In this document: positions 31,951 through 44,700 of the stretch, in pieces | Position numbering within the stretch: the first letter of the stretch is position 1 | Layout of the letters: each line of letters starts with the position of its first letter | NCBI GenBank assembly: GCA_000227505.4 | Contig: AGIF02000001.1 | Span: 454,035-518,034 of the forward strand | Source: a gamma proteobacterium HIMB55 | GTDB lineage: Bacteria > Pseudomonadota > Gammaproteobacteria > Pseudomonadales > Halieaceae | DNA: 64,000 nt | Reading direction: 5' to 3' | Program-made: the position numbers and the translations under genes | The notes under the pieces: generated by a model | The model's database searches: none | The model's input: only the letters and a program-made list of their open reading frames with translations | What the model was told of the DNA's origin: nothing

Positions 31951-34900
31951 GTGAAACTTGCGGTTCGGTTGTTATGGTTGGTTCCAGTTCTGTGGACGGG
32001 TGTGGCGCTTTCGCAAAGCGATGAAACCGATCTTCTGGCTCAAGCGAAATTAGACGAGGCCCAAACAGCCGCGGTGTCAGAGCCAAACTATGAAGTGCTC
32101 GACCGCATGCGTAACTTCCGCGGCCCCTACACCAACCTTGACGACCCAGTTCGTGCGCTTGAGCGCAAGCGCGAAGCCGAGCGTGTCGGCGTTGATATGT
32201 CTGCACCTTCCTGTAAGCCCCCAAGCTGCAACATGGGCGAGGGCAGTGTCATCGTTAAGTTGGCCAACACAAACAACCTTTATAAAGGCGGCGGCCCGTC
32301 AGTCACAGGAAAGGTACCGAGTCGCTTTTATTCAGATGCAGCGCTAACACCTGTCTTTAATGAAAAACTCGTCTCGCGTGCGGTCTCTAAGTACAAAGCT
32401 GCGAACGCAAGGGCTGCAACAAACTCCAAAGGCAATGAAGTTGATCTGACTCGTTGGTATAGCTTACGTCTACCCGCTGGCGCAGATGTTAACGAGGCGG
32501 TTAAGGACTTAAGCCGCGACCCGCGGATTGAGGAAGTGGAGCCTAATTACGAATACCGCCTTACAGATACGCGCCGCGGAACGATGCAGCGCACTGCGCC
32601 TGTAAACACACCCAATGAAAACCAGCTTCTCGCGATTCCCACGAACGACCCTCAGCGGAACGGGCAGTGGCATCTCGGACGAATAAACGTCGAGGCCGCA
32701 TGGGAGTGGCTTGAAGCGGACGGTAAGGAGAAGTGGGGCGATCGTTCAATTGTCGTTGCGGTAGTCGACTCGGGGGTTGACTACACCCACGAAGACCTCG
32801 CGGGCAACATGTGGGTGAACACTGGCGAAGTCGCGGGCAACAACATTGACGACGATAACAACGGCATCGTGGATGACGTTTATGGCGCGAGCTTTGTTGG
32901 TGGCGATTCCGATCACAATGGTGACCCAACGGACTACAACGGTCACGGTACGCACGTTGCAGGCATTATTGCCGCCCAGGGTAATAACAACCTTGGCGTG
33001 ATCGGAGTAGCCCCAAACGTACAAATCATGGCTGTAACATCGGCACAGTACACAGGCGTTCTGACGTCTGCTGATATTTCGGAGGGTATTCTCTACGCCT
33101 ACAACCAAGGCGCTGACATCATCAATATGTCTTTTGGTGGTGGCGCGAGATCCACGCTGCAAGAAGAAGCATTAGCCACAGCGTTTAGCTCAGCCGTTCT
33201 TATCGCGGCTGCCGGTAACGATGGTAATTACAATGACGACGCGTGCGGTGACACGCCGGCACCCATGTATCCCGGTGCTTATACCTACGTGGTTGGTGTT
33301 ATGGCAGAAGCACAAAGTGCGAATAGCCAAGGCAGTTGGCTGACAGGGTTTTCTAACTTCGACTGCACTGCCAAGAACGCCGTCGAATACGACGTAATGG
33401 CGCCGGGCCAGGATATCCTCTCAACCGTGCCCGGTGGCGGTTATGCCGCTTGGGACGGCACCTCAATGGCTGCTCCGGTGGTCTCTGGCATTGCCGCGCT
33501 CGTGCGCACGCGATTCCCCGACAAAGCGGTGTATTCATCACGCTTTATCATGGGGCAGGTGGCCGCAACGGGTACGGCCAAGCAGGGACAGGTTAATCCG
33601 AAAACTGGCGCCCCGATCTCATACCTATCCTCAGATGCAGAACTTGCGCTTACTGATACCCCCAAGCCAGATCTCGCCTATTTGAGTCACTTTTTGTGGG
33701 ATGAAGTGCAGGATGGCACGCCAAATGATGACGACGGCAAGGTGGATGCGGGCGAACGAATCTCACTCGCCGTAACAATCAAAAACGTTTGGGGGCAGGC
33801 CGACAACGTCTCGGTGACGTTAAGTGCCCAAGCTCAGCAAGGCGAGGGAGTTTCGATAGCAGATCCTTACGTGACCTTTGAGACTGCGATAGTCGATTAC
33901 GGATCTACGGGGAGTTTCGCTGAGGACGACAACGGCCTGATTTATGATGATGACGGTCTCCTAACCGGCGTCGAAGCACCCTTTGTATTCACAGTCGCAG
34001 CAAATACGCCTAACGAACACATCATTCCCATGTTAGTCACGATCACTGCAACCAATGGGCTTGATGATGCCGATGCGACAGTCTACGAGTTCGAGTCGGA
34101 CTTCAAACTGATCTCTTACAGTGGTCGGGAGCTCCCAAGAGTTATCAACTCTGATGCACCGGGTACTGATGGCGGTGCGATAGACAGCGACGGCGTAGTA
34201 GATGGCGTTGTAACTATCGATGACAGTGCGCGATGGATTATCGACAACCCCGTGTTGGTCGAAGAGGGCACCACGTTAAAAATTGGTCCTGGAGCTATTG
34301 TTCAGTTCTGGGGTAGTCAATCTGACGCGGCATACGCTGTTTTTGAAAACGCATATTTGCAGGTTGATGGTGAACTTATCGTAGAGGGCACTGCGGCAAA
34401 GCCCGTGACGCTGACTCCCTCAGAGCTATTTGATAACAGAGCCGTGGTGATAGAAAACAAGGGTGTCGCCAGTTTTGGTTACGCAAATATTTGGAATCAC
34501 GTTCCAACAAAAGGCGGATTACTGTTGTATGCCACGCCTTATGAACAGATGCACCATGTTTTCTTGGGGCGACTTCGGCCGGATTTACTGATGCTCTATT
34601 CTCGCGATTCTAGTGGTGACTGGAACGAGTTTTCTGGTCCTTATGGCCCCTCGGTTCTGACAAAAAGTCTCTCCCAGTCCAGGGTGCAACGACTGGGAAC
34701 CGAGTTTTCGTATGAAATAAAGCCATTAGAAATATACGAGAATGGCAAGGGCAGTATGACCATCAATGGCCCTTCCAAACTGAAAGCGGATAGCTTTGCG
34801 GAGAACCTTTTCGTTGATAATTATTTATCTGGAAACTTACCTATTTCGGGCGGTGGCAACGTCTTCCTTAACTCAAAGCAAACCCGAATCGCTTCTGGTG

Positions 34901-37900
34901 GCGAGGCAATAACACTCGGTGGGCGTATCGATTTGAGTCGCTCTCAAGTGAGTGCCCGAGCCACCATTGCCGATGTCCTCGACTACGATGGAAAGACCTA
35001 TGTGCTGGCATGGCCCGGTCACCCAACCTTAGAGTTCCCACAAAATAAAACTGCTCGCGCAAAAATTTATGTAGACCGAGCGCGCAACTTTGCGCAGTCA
35101 CAAAATGGCGATCTTGCTGTTTACTCAAACGACGCTGAGGCGGACGCTATCACTGCGTGGTTTGGTGATCTGAACACCGCTGTGAATGCCAACGATGCTG
35201 ATACTTTAAGAGGTCAGATTGATATTTGTGATGATCGACCTAAGGTGTGTGCAAAGCTTGAGACCACAAACACTAAGTGGTGGAGCTCGCTTGTCATTGG
35301 AGCTAAGAAAACGGGTGATACGTGGTCTTGGGTTACCAACGAAGAGCCGACGCTACTTGCTGAGAATGATCCACTGGCGGGCATTTCTGCCGATGCAGCA
35401 CTCGCATCGGATTACCTTATTACGTCCGTAACCGACGCGGGTACGTCTGGGGTAAGAACAGGCACTGCAGCTACCACCGATCAGGTACCGCTTGTGCTGA
35501 TCGAGTTGCCAACACAAATGACGTTGTCCCAGGTTCAAGCAGCTTGGGACGCGTGGGAAGATGATCCAAGTGGTCTACCAAACTCGGCTATTTTGAACCC
35601 CACGTTTAATGCCGACCCGGATACGTGGCTCGTCACTTCGTCACGCGGAAAGATTGATGAGGATGACGGTTTCGACCTCAAAGGTGACCTCACCAACGTC
35701 TACTGGGGCGACGTGGGAGAGTCGGTAGTTGATTTTGCTGTTAATGGTTACTCACGTGACTTCAACAAAATGCCGCTGGACTACACACCCTTGGCAACAA
35801 CGGCGCCCGAGTCGGCGTATCCGTTTGTCGCCAAGCTTGAAATCTTGGATGGCGACGGAGCGGAACGTGCGGATCAGCGCTTTGCTGCTGAACCGACAGT
35901 ATGGCGCGTCACCTTTAACCGCGACATGGATCAAACGATTCAGCCCTTGGTTACTTATGGTCCGGCCGAGCCCTACACGGACTTTACCGTGACAGGTAAC
36001 TGGGTCAGCGCACGAGTTTGGCAGGGCAACCTCACTATTTCGCCCATTGCGACCGATGGCTACCAGTATGTCCGTATCGCGGGCGCGGTTGCTGCTGACG
36101 ATGCTTGGTTGACGACAGGTGTGGACCGGGCGCGATTCCGGTTTGAAGTAAATACCTCAGGCGTTGAGTCATTAAACCTTCAGGCAACCGGTGGTGAAGG
36201 CTACGTGGACCTCTCGTGGAACCAAGACGACTACGAGACCATGCTGGGCTTCAACATCTATCGATCGGAAAGTCAGGACTCAGGGTTCACCCGAATCAAC
36301 CAGACGTTGGTGGATGACAGTGTTCGAACCTATCGCGATGAAAATACGCAGCCAGGTGTGACCTATTACTACTACTTCACCGTAGCTGTCTCGGGTGCTG
36401 AGTCAGAGCCCTCTAACACCGCTTCTGCGACAGCGGTCGATACCGAAAAGCCGGTAATGTCGCACACGGTGGCGACACAAGGTGTCTACGAATCCGCCAA
36501 GCTGTTGCAGGCAGAGGTTACCGACAACATCGCGGTGACGGCAGTGACGCTTTACTACCGTGCAATCGGCGCGACTGACTATATTTCGATTGCCATGAAT
36601 AATACGGACGGAAATACCTACGCTGCCTCCGTTCCAGGAAGCGCCATGGTACCCCCCGGTGTTGAGTACTACATCGAAGCAACTGATGGCGCGAGCTTCG
36701 CTTACAGCGGACGGGCGAACACGCCGAATACCATTACGGTTGAGAACAGTCCGGTAGTGACGAATGTTTCTCCGAACTCGGGGTCACAAGCTGGTGGCAC
36801 AGCGATCATCATTTCGGGTAACAACTTTGTTGATGGTGCGAGCGTGCTATTGGGTGCTGCGACCTGTCAGAACGTGACGGTTGAGTCAACGTCGCGTATT
36901 TCATGTACGACACCGGCCAATATTCCTGAGACGGTCTCGATGAGAGTGACTAACCCCGACAACTCGACTGGTCTGTTATCGAACGCCTTCACCTTCGTGG
37001 GTAACGCAACGGTTCTTTCTCTACCCGATGTCGAGGGTAATGTAGGGACTACGCTCGATGTTGCACTCACCACGGGTGCCGTTGCTGGATTACAGAGTTT
37101 CTCGACGACGATAATGTGGAACGCGGAACACATTCAGCTTCAGGAAGTGCGCAAGGGGTCGCTTGTTAACGCGTGGGAGATGGTTGAAAACGCGACAGCG
37201 AATACTGTTACCGTTGCGGCGGCGAGCAGCAGTACGGTAACGGGTTCTGGTGAGTTACTTGTGCTTGAATTTACGGTGTTGGCTGGTGGTGACGTGACTT
37301 CCCCCATCCAAATAACCTCGGCGCGACTGAACGACGGCAACATCACCGCCACAACCCAAGATGGTTCGTTTACGGCCTTCGCGGGCTTTACGGTTGGCGG
37401 AAACGTGAAGTTCTGGGATGCCGATCAAACACCGGTGTCTGCAGTGATTACACTTGATAGTGGCGCGACCGAGACCAGCAGTGACGCGGACGGCAGTTAC
37501 CAATTTGCCCGAGTGCTCGATGGGCAGCGCAAGCTCGTACCCTCGAAGGACGACGGTGCAAACGACTCAGTGCGACTCTACGACGCATCGCTCATACTTA
37601 GTCAGGTAGTGGGTACCACCAACTTATCTCCTAACGCGTTGATTGCGGCAGACGTCACCGGCAACGGTATCGTGACTGAGCAGGATGCCGCCAAGATCTT
37701 GGAGGTGTCTGCGGGCCTTAAGTCATTGCCGTTTGCCAACATTGGCAGGTTGTGGGCCTTCACGCCAAACGAGATCAATTACGACGGGCTGAGTGACAAC
37801 ATCACCGACGCTAACTTTACGGCGATCTTTATGGGTGATGTGTCAGGTAACTGGGCGAATCCGGGCGGCCTTCAGACGAGCATAAGTACACGCCTCGTGT

Positions 37901-38574
37901 TAGACGATATTTCGAACGAAGGGATTGCCACGGTCAATGTGTTCGCACGACCACCAGCGCCGACCATGCAGATCAGTGCGTTCGAACTGTTACTTGCAAC
38001 GACGCCGGGAGCATCGTTAATCGACGTGTCTAAGACGGCGCCATTCGCCGGCTGGTCGAACCCGCATATTGTTATCGACGGTAGCCAGTCTCGCATCAGT
38101 CTCTACGACGATGTAAGCGGCGCTTTCTCGGAAGAGATGCATATCCTGACGCTGCGTTACTCGCTAGCTAACGGTAATCAGTCGATTGCTTCGACGCGTG
38201 GCTGGCTCAATGAGACCAAGCTGTTTAGTGGCAAGCCACTAGCCTTCCGTGTGGGTGATGACATGGACGGGGACTGGGTGCCCGATGATGAGGATGCGTT
38301 CCCTGATGATGTGTCTGCCTCTGTAGATACCGACGGCGATGGCATGCCAGACAATTGGAACCCGGGTTACAGCGAGCGTGATTCTGAATCTGGTCTGGTG
38401 CTCGACCTCGACGACGATAACGATGGTTACAGTGACAAAGAGGAGTCTGAGGCTGGAACAGATGCGCTCGACGCCAACGATCAGCCTTTCCTCAAGATGA
38501 GCAAGGTGCTGATTAAGGTTGCCATCGATAAGGCCGCTGAAAATGCAGCCAACCAAGCGACAAATTCACCGTAG
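31951..38574 (+). CDS. Giant secreted subtilisin-like protease, copy 1
   Basis: The preferred start, GTG 31951, puts a signal peptide (LLWLVPVLWTGVALS) at the N-terminus, as in copy 2, and gives about 2207 residues. In order: I9-like prodomain to about 230; S8 protease with Asp273, His332, oxyanion Asn (AAAGND) and Ser505 (GTSMAAP); a beta-helix-like stretch (TTLKIGPGAIVQFWG, about 770-830); a divergent lectin-like region with W-x-WVTNEEP (about 1014-1190); Ig-like, FN3 (about 1404-1496), TIG (about 1600-1687), cohesin-like (about 1687-1807), dockerin-like AADVTGNG (about 1899) and thrombospondin type-3 calcium repeats near 2104-2180. It is probably exported by Sec and then type II secretion. 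It likely digests extracellular protein while binding polymer or cells. Confidence 0.92.
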   Translation: MKLAVRLLWLVPVLWTGVALSQSDETDLLAQAKLDEAQTAAVSEPNYEVLDRMRNFRGPYTNLDDPVRALERKREAERVGVDMSAPSCKPPSCNMGEGSVIVKLANTNNLYKGGGPSVTGKVPSRFYSDAALTPVFNEKLVSRAVSKYKAANARAATNSKGNEVDLTRWYSLRLPAGADVNEAVKDLSRDPRIEEVEPNYEYRLTDTRRGTMQRTAPVNTPNENQLLAIPTNDPQRNGQWHLGRINVEAAWEWLEADGKEKWGDRSIVVAVVDSGVDYTHEDLAGNMWVNTGEVAGNNIDDDNNGIVDDVYGASFVGGDSDHNGDPTDYNGHGTHVAGIIAAQGNNNLGVIGVAPNVQIMAVTSAQYTGVLTSADISEGILYAYNQGADIINMSFGGGARSTLQEEALATAFSSAVLIAAAGNDGNYNDDACGDTPAPMYPGAYTYVVGVMAEAQSANSQGSWLTGFSNFDCTAKNAVEYDVMAPGQDILSTVPGGGYAAWDGTSMAAPVVSGIAALVRTRFPDKAVYSSRFIMGQVAATGTAKQGQVNPKTGAPISYLSSDAELALTDTPKPDLAYLSHFLWDEVQDGTPNDDDGKVDAGERISLAVTIKNVWGQADNVSVTLSAQAQQGEGVSIADPYVTFETAIVDYGSTGSFAEDDNGLIYDDDGLLTGVEAPFVFTVAANTPNEHIIPMLVTITATNGLDDADATVYEFESDFKLISYSGRELPRVINSDAPGTDGGAIDSDGVVDGVVTIDDSARWIIDNPVLVEEGTTLKIGPGAIVQFWGSQSDAAYAVFENAYLQVDGELIVEGTAAKPVTLTPSELFDNRAVVIENKGVASFGYANIWNHVPTKGGLLLYATPYEQMHHVFLGRLRPDLLMLYSRDSSGDWNEFSGPYGPSVLTKSLSQSRVQRLGTEFSYEIKPLEIYENGKGSMTINGPSKLKADSFAENLFVDNYLSGNLPISGGGNVFLNSKQTRIASGGEAITLGGRIDLSRSQVSARATIADVLDYDGKTYVLAWPGHPTLEFPQNKTARAKIYVDRARNFAQSQNGDLAVYSNDAEADAITAWFGDLNTAVNANDADTLRGQIDICDDRPKVCAKLETTNTKWWSSLVIGAKKTGDTWSWVTNEEPTLLAENDPLAGISADAALASDYLITSVTDAGTSGVRTGTAATTDQVPLVLIELPTQMTLSQVQAAWDAWEDDPSGLPNSAILNPTFNADPDTWLVTSSRGKIDEDDGFDLKGDLTNVYWGDVGESVVDFAVNGYSRDFNKMPLDYTPLATTAPESAYPFVAKLEILDGDGAERADQRFAAEPTVWRVTFNRDMDQTIQPLVTYGPAEPYTDFTVTGNWVSARVWQGNLTISPIATDGYQYVRIAGAVAADDAWLTTGVDRARFRFEVNTSGVESLNLQATGGEGYVDLSWNQDDYETMLGFNIYRSESQDSGFTRINQTLVDDSVRTYRDENTQPGVTYYYYFTVAVSGAESEPSNTASATAVDTEKPVMSHTVATQGVYESAKLLQAEVTDNIAVTAVTLYYRAIGATDYISIAMNNTDGNTYAASVPGSAMVPPGVEYYIEATDGASFAYSGRANTPNTITVENSPVVTNVSPNSGSQAGGTAIIISGNNFVDGASVLLGAATCQNVTVESTSRISCTTPANIPETVSMRVTNPDNSTGLLSNAFTFVGNATVLSLPDVEGNVGTTLDVALTTGAVAGLQSFSTTIMWNAEHIQLQEVRKGSLVNAWEMVENATANTVTVAAASSSTVTGSGELLVLEFTVLAGGDVTSPIQITSARLNDGNITATTQDGSFTAFAGFTVGGNVKFWDADQTPVSAVITLDSGATETSSDADGSYQFARVLDGQRKLVPSKDDGANDSVRLYDASLILSQVVGTTNLSPNALIAADVTGNGIVTEQDAAKILEVSAGLKSLPFANIGRLWAFTPNEINYDGLSDNITDANFTAIFMGDVSGNWANPGGLQTSISTRLVLDDISNEGIATVNVFARPPAPTMQISAFELLLATTPGASLIDVSKTAPFAGWSNPHIVIDGSQSRISLYDDVSGAFSEEMHILTLRYSLANGNQSIASTRGWLNETKLFSGKPLAFRVGDDMDGDWVPDDEDAFPDDVSASVDTDGDGMPDNWNPGYSERDSESGLVLDLDDDNDGYSDKEESEAGTDALDANDQPFLKMSKVLIKVAIDKAAENAANQATNSP

Positions 38575-38615
38575 TGAACCGACCCAGCGATAAGCTGGGA
38601 CTCTGGGGGACTTGA

Positions 38616-38647
38616 AACGCTGCCACGTTGTTGGCGGCGTTTTTTTA
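38616..38647 (+). terminator. Terminator after protease copy 1
   Basis: AACGCTGCCA pairs with TGGCGGCGTT (one wobble) around CGTTGT, followed by seven T residues. It ends copy 1 transcription, so copy 2 should have its own promoter in the 110 bases that follow. Confidence 0.85.
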
Positions 38648-38757
38648 TTTCTGGCAGCCGATTATGCCTGGTGCCAAAGCACCTTTTGGTTACTTTGTAA
38701 CTCCTTGAAACAACGAGTAGCATGATCAAAGGACGTAAGAATTATCCGGGGTAATAA

Positions 38758-41700
38758 ATGCGTTATCTGAAGCTAATACCTGTGGGACTAATGATTGCTG
38801 CGCTCTCATATGCTCAGGAGCCAGAGGATGTGTCAGGCAGCGAGACAGCTGCTGCGAAATCCGACCGGGTAATTTCGGAACCCGATTTCCACGTGCTCAA
38901 ACGTCAGAGATCCTTCCGTGGCCCCTACACTGACCAGGATGATCCGCTCCTGCTAGCTGAGCAAAGCAAGGAAAATGCACGTACAGGTGTGAACCCCAAC
39001 GAACTCTCGTGCCGTCCTCCGCATTGCTCAAGAGAAGATGCGCGGCTGATCATAAAGCTGGCGACCCCTGCGAGTGCGCAGGCACTGGCAAAGGCCACGG
39101 GTAACAGTTCCAAGCAAAGCGCATACTTTGTTGACACGTCGCTGACCCCAATTTTTTCTCAATCCCAAGTCACCAAAGCGCGTGCAAAACTCGTCTCCAC
39201 CCGCACCAAGATGCCTTTGAACTCCATGGGGAAGCCGGTCGATTTAATGCGCTGGCGAAGTCTAGCGCTCCCAGCCGGCACTGATTTGGACGAGGCAATA
39301 GCCGACTTATCACTTGATCCACGCGTTGAAGTCGTGGAGTCCAGCTTTGAGCGCCAGTTAAAAGGCGAACTCAGTAAACCTGGTGAAGACAGTTCAATGT
39401 CTACCTTGGCTGTTGTGGCAAATGACCCAAGGAAAGGCGAACAATGGGCGCTTGAGCGGACTCGCACTGAAGACGCTTGGCAATGGCTTGAGGACAACGG
39501 ATATCCCGCTTGGGGCGACCGAAACATCGTAGTGGCGGTCATTGACTCAGGAGTGGATTACACCCACGAAGACCTTGCCGGCAATATGTGGGTGAACGCG
39601 GGTGAGATTCCAGGCAACGGCATTGACGACGATAACAATGGGTTTGTTGACGATGTCTATGGCGCAGATGTCGTGGGTCAGGAAGGTCAAGACCATGATG
39701 GCGATCCACAAGATGACAACGGTCACGGAACGCACGTGGCGGGCATCATTGCCGCTCAAGGCAACAACGATATTGGGATCATTGGTGTGGCTCCCAATGC
39801 ACAGATTATGGCCATTAAGGCCGCACAGTACTCGGGTGTTTTAACCTCGACCGATATCTCAGAAGCGATTCTTTACGCTTATCAGCAAGGTGCCGACATT
39901 ATCAACATGTCCTTTGGCGGCTCGGGGCGATCAGTGCTCGAGGAGGAGGCGCTAGCAGTCGCCTTCAGCAACGCCGTCTTGGTAGCCGCTGCAGGTAACC
40001 AGGGCATCTACAACGATCGTAATTGTGGCATTTTTGCTCGCCCAAGCTATCCCGCAGCTTATCCCTATGTGCTTGGTGTGATGGCTGAGAGCCAATTTGT
40101 GGCAGCCAACGGTGATTGGCTGGCCGGGTTTTCTAACTGGGACTGCAAGGCCAGAAACGGACTCGAGTACGAGGTTATGGCTCCGGGAGTCGACGTCCTA
40201 TCGACGATTCCCGGTAATGGCTACGCGGCGTGGGATGGCACTTCAATGGCAGCGCCTGTTGCCGCTGGTATGGCGGCCCTCGTCAGAACGCGCTTTGATG
40301 ACAAGTCGGTTTACTCTTCGCGCTTTATCATGGGGCAGGTTGCATCCACAGGTGCAAGCAAGCAAGGGAATACACCTTGCCGAGGCTGTTTGCCGAAGTC
40401 TTATCTCTCAGCGGACGCACTAACGGCGCTGACGGAAGTCCCTGAGCCTAGCCTGTCTTATCTTAAACATTATCTTTTCGATGAGACTGACAGGGCAGGT
40501 AACGACGGCGATGGCATCGTAGATGCCGGTGAGACCATCGATCTTGCGCTCATAATCAAAAACTACTGGGGTATGGCCGACAACGTCGAGGTAACCCTTG
40601 AAGCTCAGGCGGCCGGTGCAGTCGCAGGCCCCGATCCTTATGTGACGTGGGATGTCCCGACAGTGAATTACGGTGGGGTTGGCTCGTTTAATGAGGATGA
40701 CAACGGGCTTATTTATGACGACGAGCAGTATATCACTGGAGTGAATTCGCCATTCAGATTCACGGTGGCCGCCGATACGCCCAATGAGCACATCATTCCC
40801 ATGCTTGTCACAATGACTGCGACGAATGGATTAGACCCCAACGATACAAGTACTTACACGACAACTTCACGTTTCAATCTTATTGTTCAGCGTGGGAGGG
40901 AGCTGCCTCGGGTCATCGACTCTGATGCCCCCGGTACTGATGGCGGGCAAATTGATACAGATGGCGTCGAAGATGGTGTGGTGACTATTGATGACTCCAC
41001 GCTTTGGCTTATTGATAACCCCGTCTTGATTGCAGAGGACACCACTTTGAAGGTTGGCCCCGGAGCCACCCTACAGTTTTGGGGAACTCAACCCGACGAC
41101 ACCTATGCAGTGTTTGAGAATCCCTACCTGCAGGTCGAAGGGACACTGGATGTCGAAGGAACGGTAGAAAAGCCTGCAGTCTTCAAGCCTTCAGACTTAT
41201 TTCCTGATAGAGCGGTTGTAATCGATAACAGAAGTATCGTTCGTATTCGGCACGCTGAGCTATATAATTTGAGTAGGCAGCAACAAGTAACGGGGTATCA
41301 AAATTATAACTTCGATCTGATTGACCATAGTCTCGTGACCAGAGTTGCATTGGATGGATGGCTGGTTGTGCGCCGATCGGAGTCTGGGTATTTTAGTACT
41401 AATCCCGGAGTAACTTTCGGCGTTTCTACGCTGAGTAACTCTCGTCTGAATCGGCTTGGCAACGAGCTTCCTTATGCCAGAGAAATTGACAACGTTGTTA
41501 CCCAATCAACAGGTCCTGCGCAATTTTTTATGGGAGGTTATGGATGGGAGCAGGCACTTGTTTGGGAGAGAGCCGAAACTTCCCTTTTTGACGGTACTTA
41601 TCTAAATTCATCGCAATATCAATATAGATTTTTACCTGAACTACGCTCTTCGGTTCTGCTGAATAACAATCAAAGTTGGGTTAATCGTTACGGGGAAACG

Positions 41701-44700
41701 GTGACTCAAGGTTCTAGGGGGCAACTACCTCCGTATGCTTTAAGTTCTCGGTCGCTGGTGCTGACCACTAGTCAGATTGATGACCGAACGTATGCACTGA
41801 TTGTCATGGCGAATCCAAACCAACAACTACCGTATTCGTCTTGGGAGTCTAAGGCACTAGCGTTTAACGAGTTCGCATCCTCTTTAGGCGGGTCGTTGCT
41901 TGTTTATTCTTCCGATGATGAGCGAGATAAAGTCCAGTCATGGTTGGCCGGCTATTGGAATAGACTGGATACTGAGACTAGTGAACAGTTATTGGATTTG
42001 TGCGGCGACAATTTGGCTTTTTGCCAATGGATGAAAGGTCAAAAGTGGGATGCTAATCAGTTCGCTTATGGTGTGTATAGAGATGAGAATGGTTGGGGGT
42101 GGATTACTGGTGAGGAGCCAGAACTCACTGGCTACGATCCGACTAAAGATGCAAACATCATCGAAAATTCTGATGCTCGCTTCGTTCTGGGTTATGCCTG
42201 TTGCACCCAAAGCTATAATTTCGCCAGCCCTAAACTTGCGCTGGTGGAGTTGCCATCTCTACTGACGCAACTTGAAGTTCAGAGCGAATTGGACGAATGG
42301 ATTGAGGCCCGACCTTCAGCTGTCAGTGGTAACGCCATCTTGAACCAGTGGTGGGACCCCGTACCTAATCACTGGATGGTGATAGAGACACCCAATAAAT
42401 ACGATGACTTTGGGTTGTTTAGCGACAGCGTCGATATGACAGGAGTCTTTTGGGGTACTCAGTCAGAGGAACTTATTCGTAACGCGGTGAGGAGCTATCA
42501 AACTGACTTCAACAAGCTTCCTGCCACTATTTTTCCCGCAGCGACAACACCCTCGGACTCCGCTTACCCATTCGTTGTCGACGTCGATATCAAAGACTCG
42601 GACGGTAACGCTAGAGCCGATAGCAGGTTCGCCTCAGAGGGCACCGTTTGGGATGTCACGTTCAATAGAGACATGGATGCCAGCGTTCAGCCGATGGTCA
42701 CCTTTGGCCCTGATGTTCCGTATACAGACTTCACTGTACCCGGTGACTGGATCGACGCGCGAACATGGCGAGGCGAGGTGACAATTTCGCCTGTTGCAAC
42801 AGATGGTTATCAATACGTCCGAGTTGCTGGCGCTGTTGCAGCTGATGATCCAGGACTTGTCACAGGTAACGATCAGAAGCGCTTCCGTTTCGAGGTCATC
42901 ACCTCTGGCACTGAGTCCCTGAATCTTCAGGCCTCGGGTGGCGAGGGTTACGTCGACTTGTCCTGGAACCAAGACGACTACGACACCTTGATGGGCTTCA
43001 ATATCTACCGCTCGACGTCACAGGACGGCAACTACGTGCGCATTAATCAGACGCTTGTGGGGAATGAAGACCGCGAATACCGTGACTCAAACACGGAGCC
43101 GGGCGTGCAGTATTTCTACTACTTCACTGTCGCGCTCGATGGGTCTGAGTCGGAGCCGTCTAATAAAGCCTCGGCGACACCTATCGACACGGTGAAGCCG
43201 GTGATGAGCCACAACATTATCTCGACGGCCACTTTTGGCAGTACCGTTATGGTTCAGGCTAACGTTACCGACAACATCTCCGTGCAGTCAGTCACGCTCT
43301 ACTACCGTGCTATTGGCGATACGACCTATACCAGCGTCGATATGGTGAACACCTCGGGAAGCACCTATCGTGCGTCAATTCCGGCCAGTGCGACACAGCC
43401 GCCTGGTGTTGAGTACTACATCGCCGCCACTGATGGCTCGAGTTATACCTACAACGGCCGCGCATCTAGCCCGAACAAAATTACGGTCGAAAACAATCCT
43501 GTGGTGACATCAGTTAGCCCATCGGCGGGCAGTACCGCAGGTGGTGAGGTGATTAGTGTTTCTGGTAATAACTTTGTTGATGGAGCGACGGTCGCTCTTG
43601 GATCGGCAACTTGCCAAAATGTAGTTTGGGCGTCTGAGTCGCGGCTCACCTGTACGACGCCGGCAAGTGCGCCAAACCTAGTGGCCGTGACCGTGGAAAA
43701 CCCCGATGGTGGAAAAGGGGTACTGACTTCTGCGTTCACATTTGTGGGCAACAGTACAACCATGGCGCTACCCGATATCACGGCGTCGCAGGGGCAAACG
43801 CGTGACGTGGCCCTAACGGTTGACCCCGTATCAGGTATGCAGAGCTTCACAGCGGTCATCTCTTGGAATGGTGATCACCTGCAGTACGCTGGTTTCACCA
43901 AGGGTGCTCTCGTCAGTGGCTGGGACGTGGTTTCTCAGCTGGAGGGCACGACACTGACCATTGCAGGAAGCAGTAGTACCTCTGTCTCCGGTTCAGGAGA
44001 GTTGGTGCTTCTCGAGTTCGGTGTGGTTGCTGACGGCGATGTTTCTTCAGTGATTGACCTGGTTTCGGCACAGATCAACGAGGGCTACATTGAAACCGCC
44101 TTGGTGGACGGTTCGTTCACTACGGCTGCTGGATTCAGCATCTCGGGCCAGGTGCGATTCTGGGATGCGTCCAACACCGCCGTTGCTGCAAGCGTTACCT
44201 TGGATAACACGCTCGAGGAAACGAGCGATGAGGCGACAGGCCACTTCCAGTTCTCAGGCGTTCTCGATGGTACCCACACACTGAACATTGGAAAAGAGGA
44301 CGGTATTAACGACTCCATTCGCGGCTATGACGCCTCCTTGATCCTGAGCCATGTTGTTGGGTCGGCCACGTTAACCGGATCTGCCCTAGCAGCTGCCGAT
44401 GTGACGGGTAATGGTGAAATTTCCGCGCTCGATGCATCGAAGGTGCTTGAGGTGGCAGCAGGGCTTGAGACAGTGCCGTTTGCTAATCAGGCTTCGCCCT
44501 GGACCTTCGAGCCAGCGGAACGTCGTTACGACGAGGTTACCTCTAACATTACCGATGCTGACTTTACGGCCATTTACATGGGCGACGTTTCCGGTAACTG
44601 GGGCGAGCTTTCGACGCAGTCTTCGACGGGAGTGAGACTTGAGCTCGACTCGATAACGCGTGAGGGAATTGCGACGGTCAATGTGCTGGCGGCACCACCC

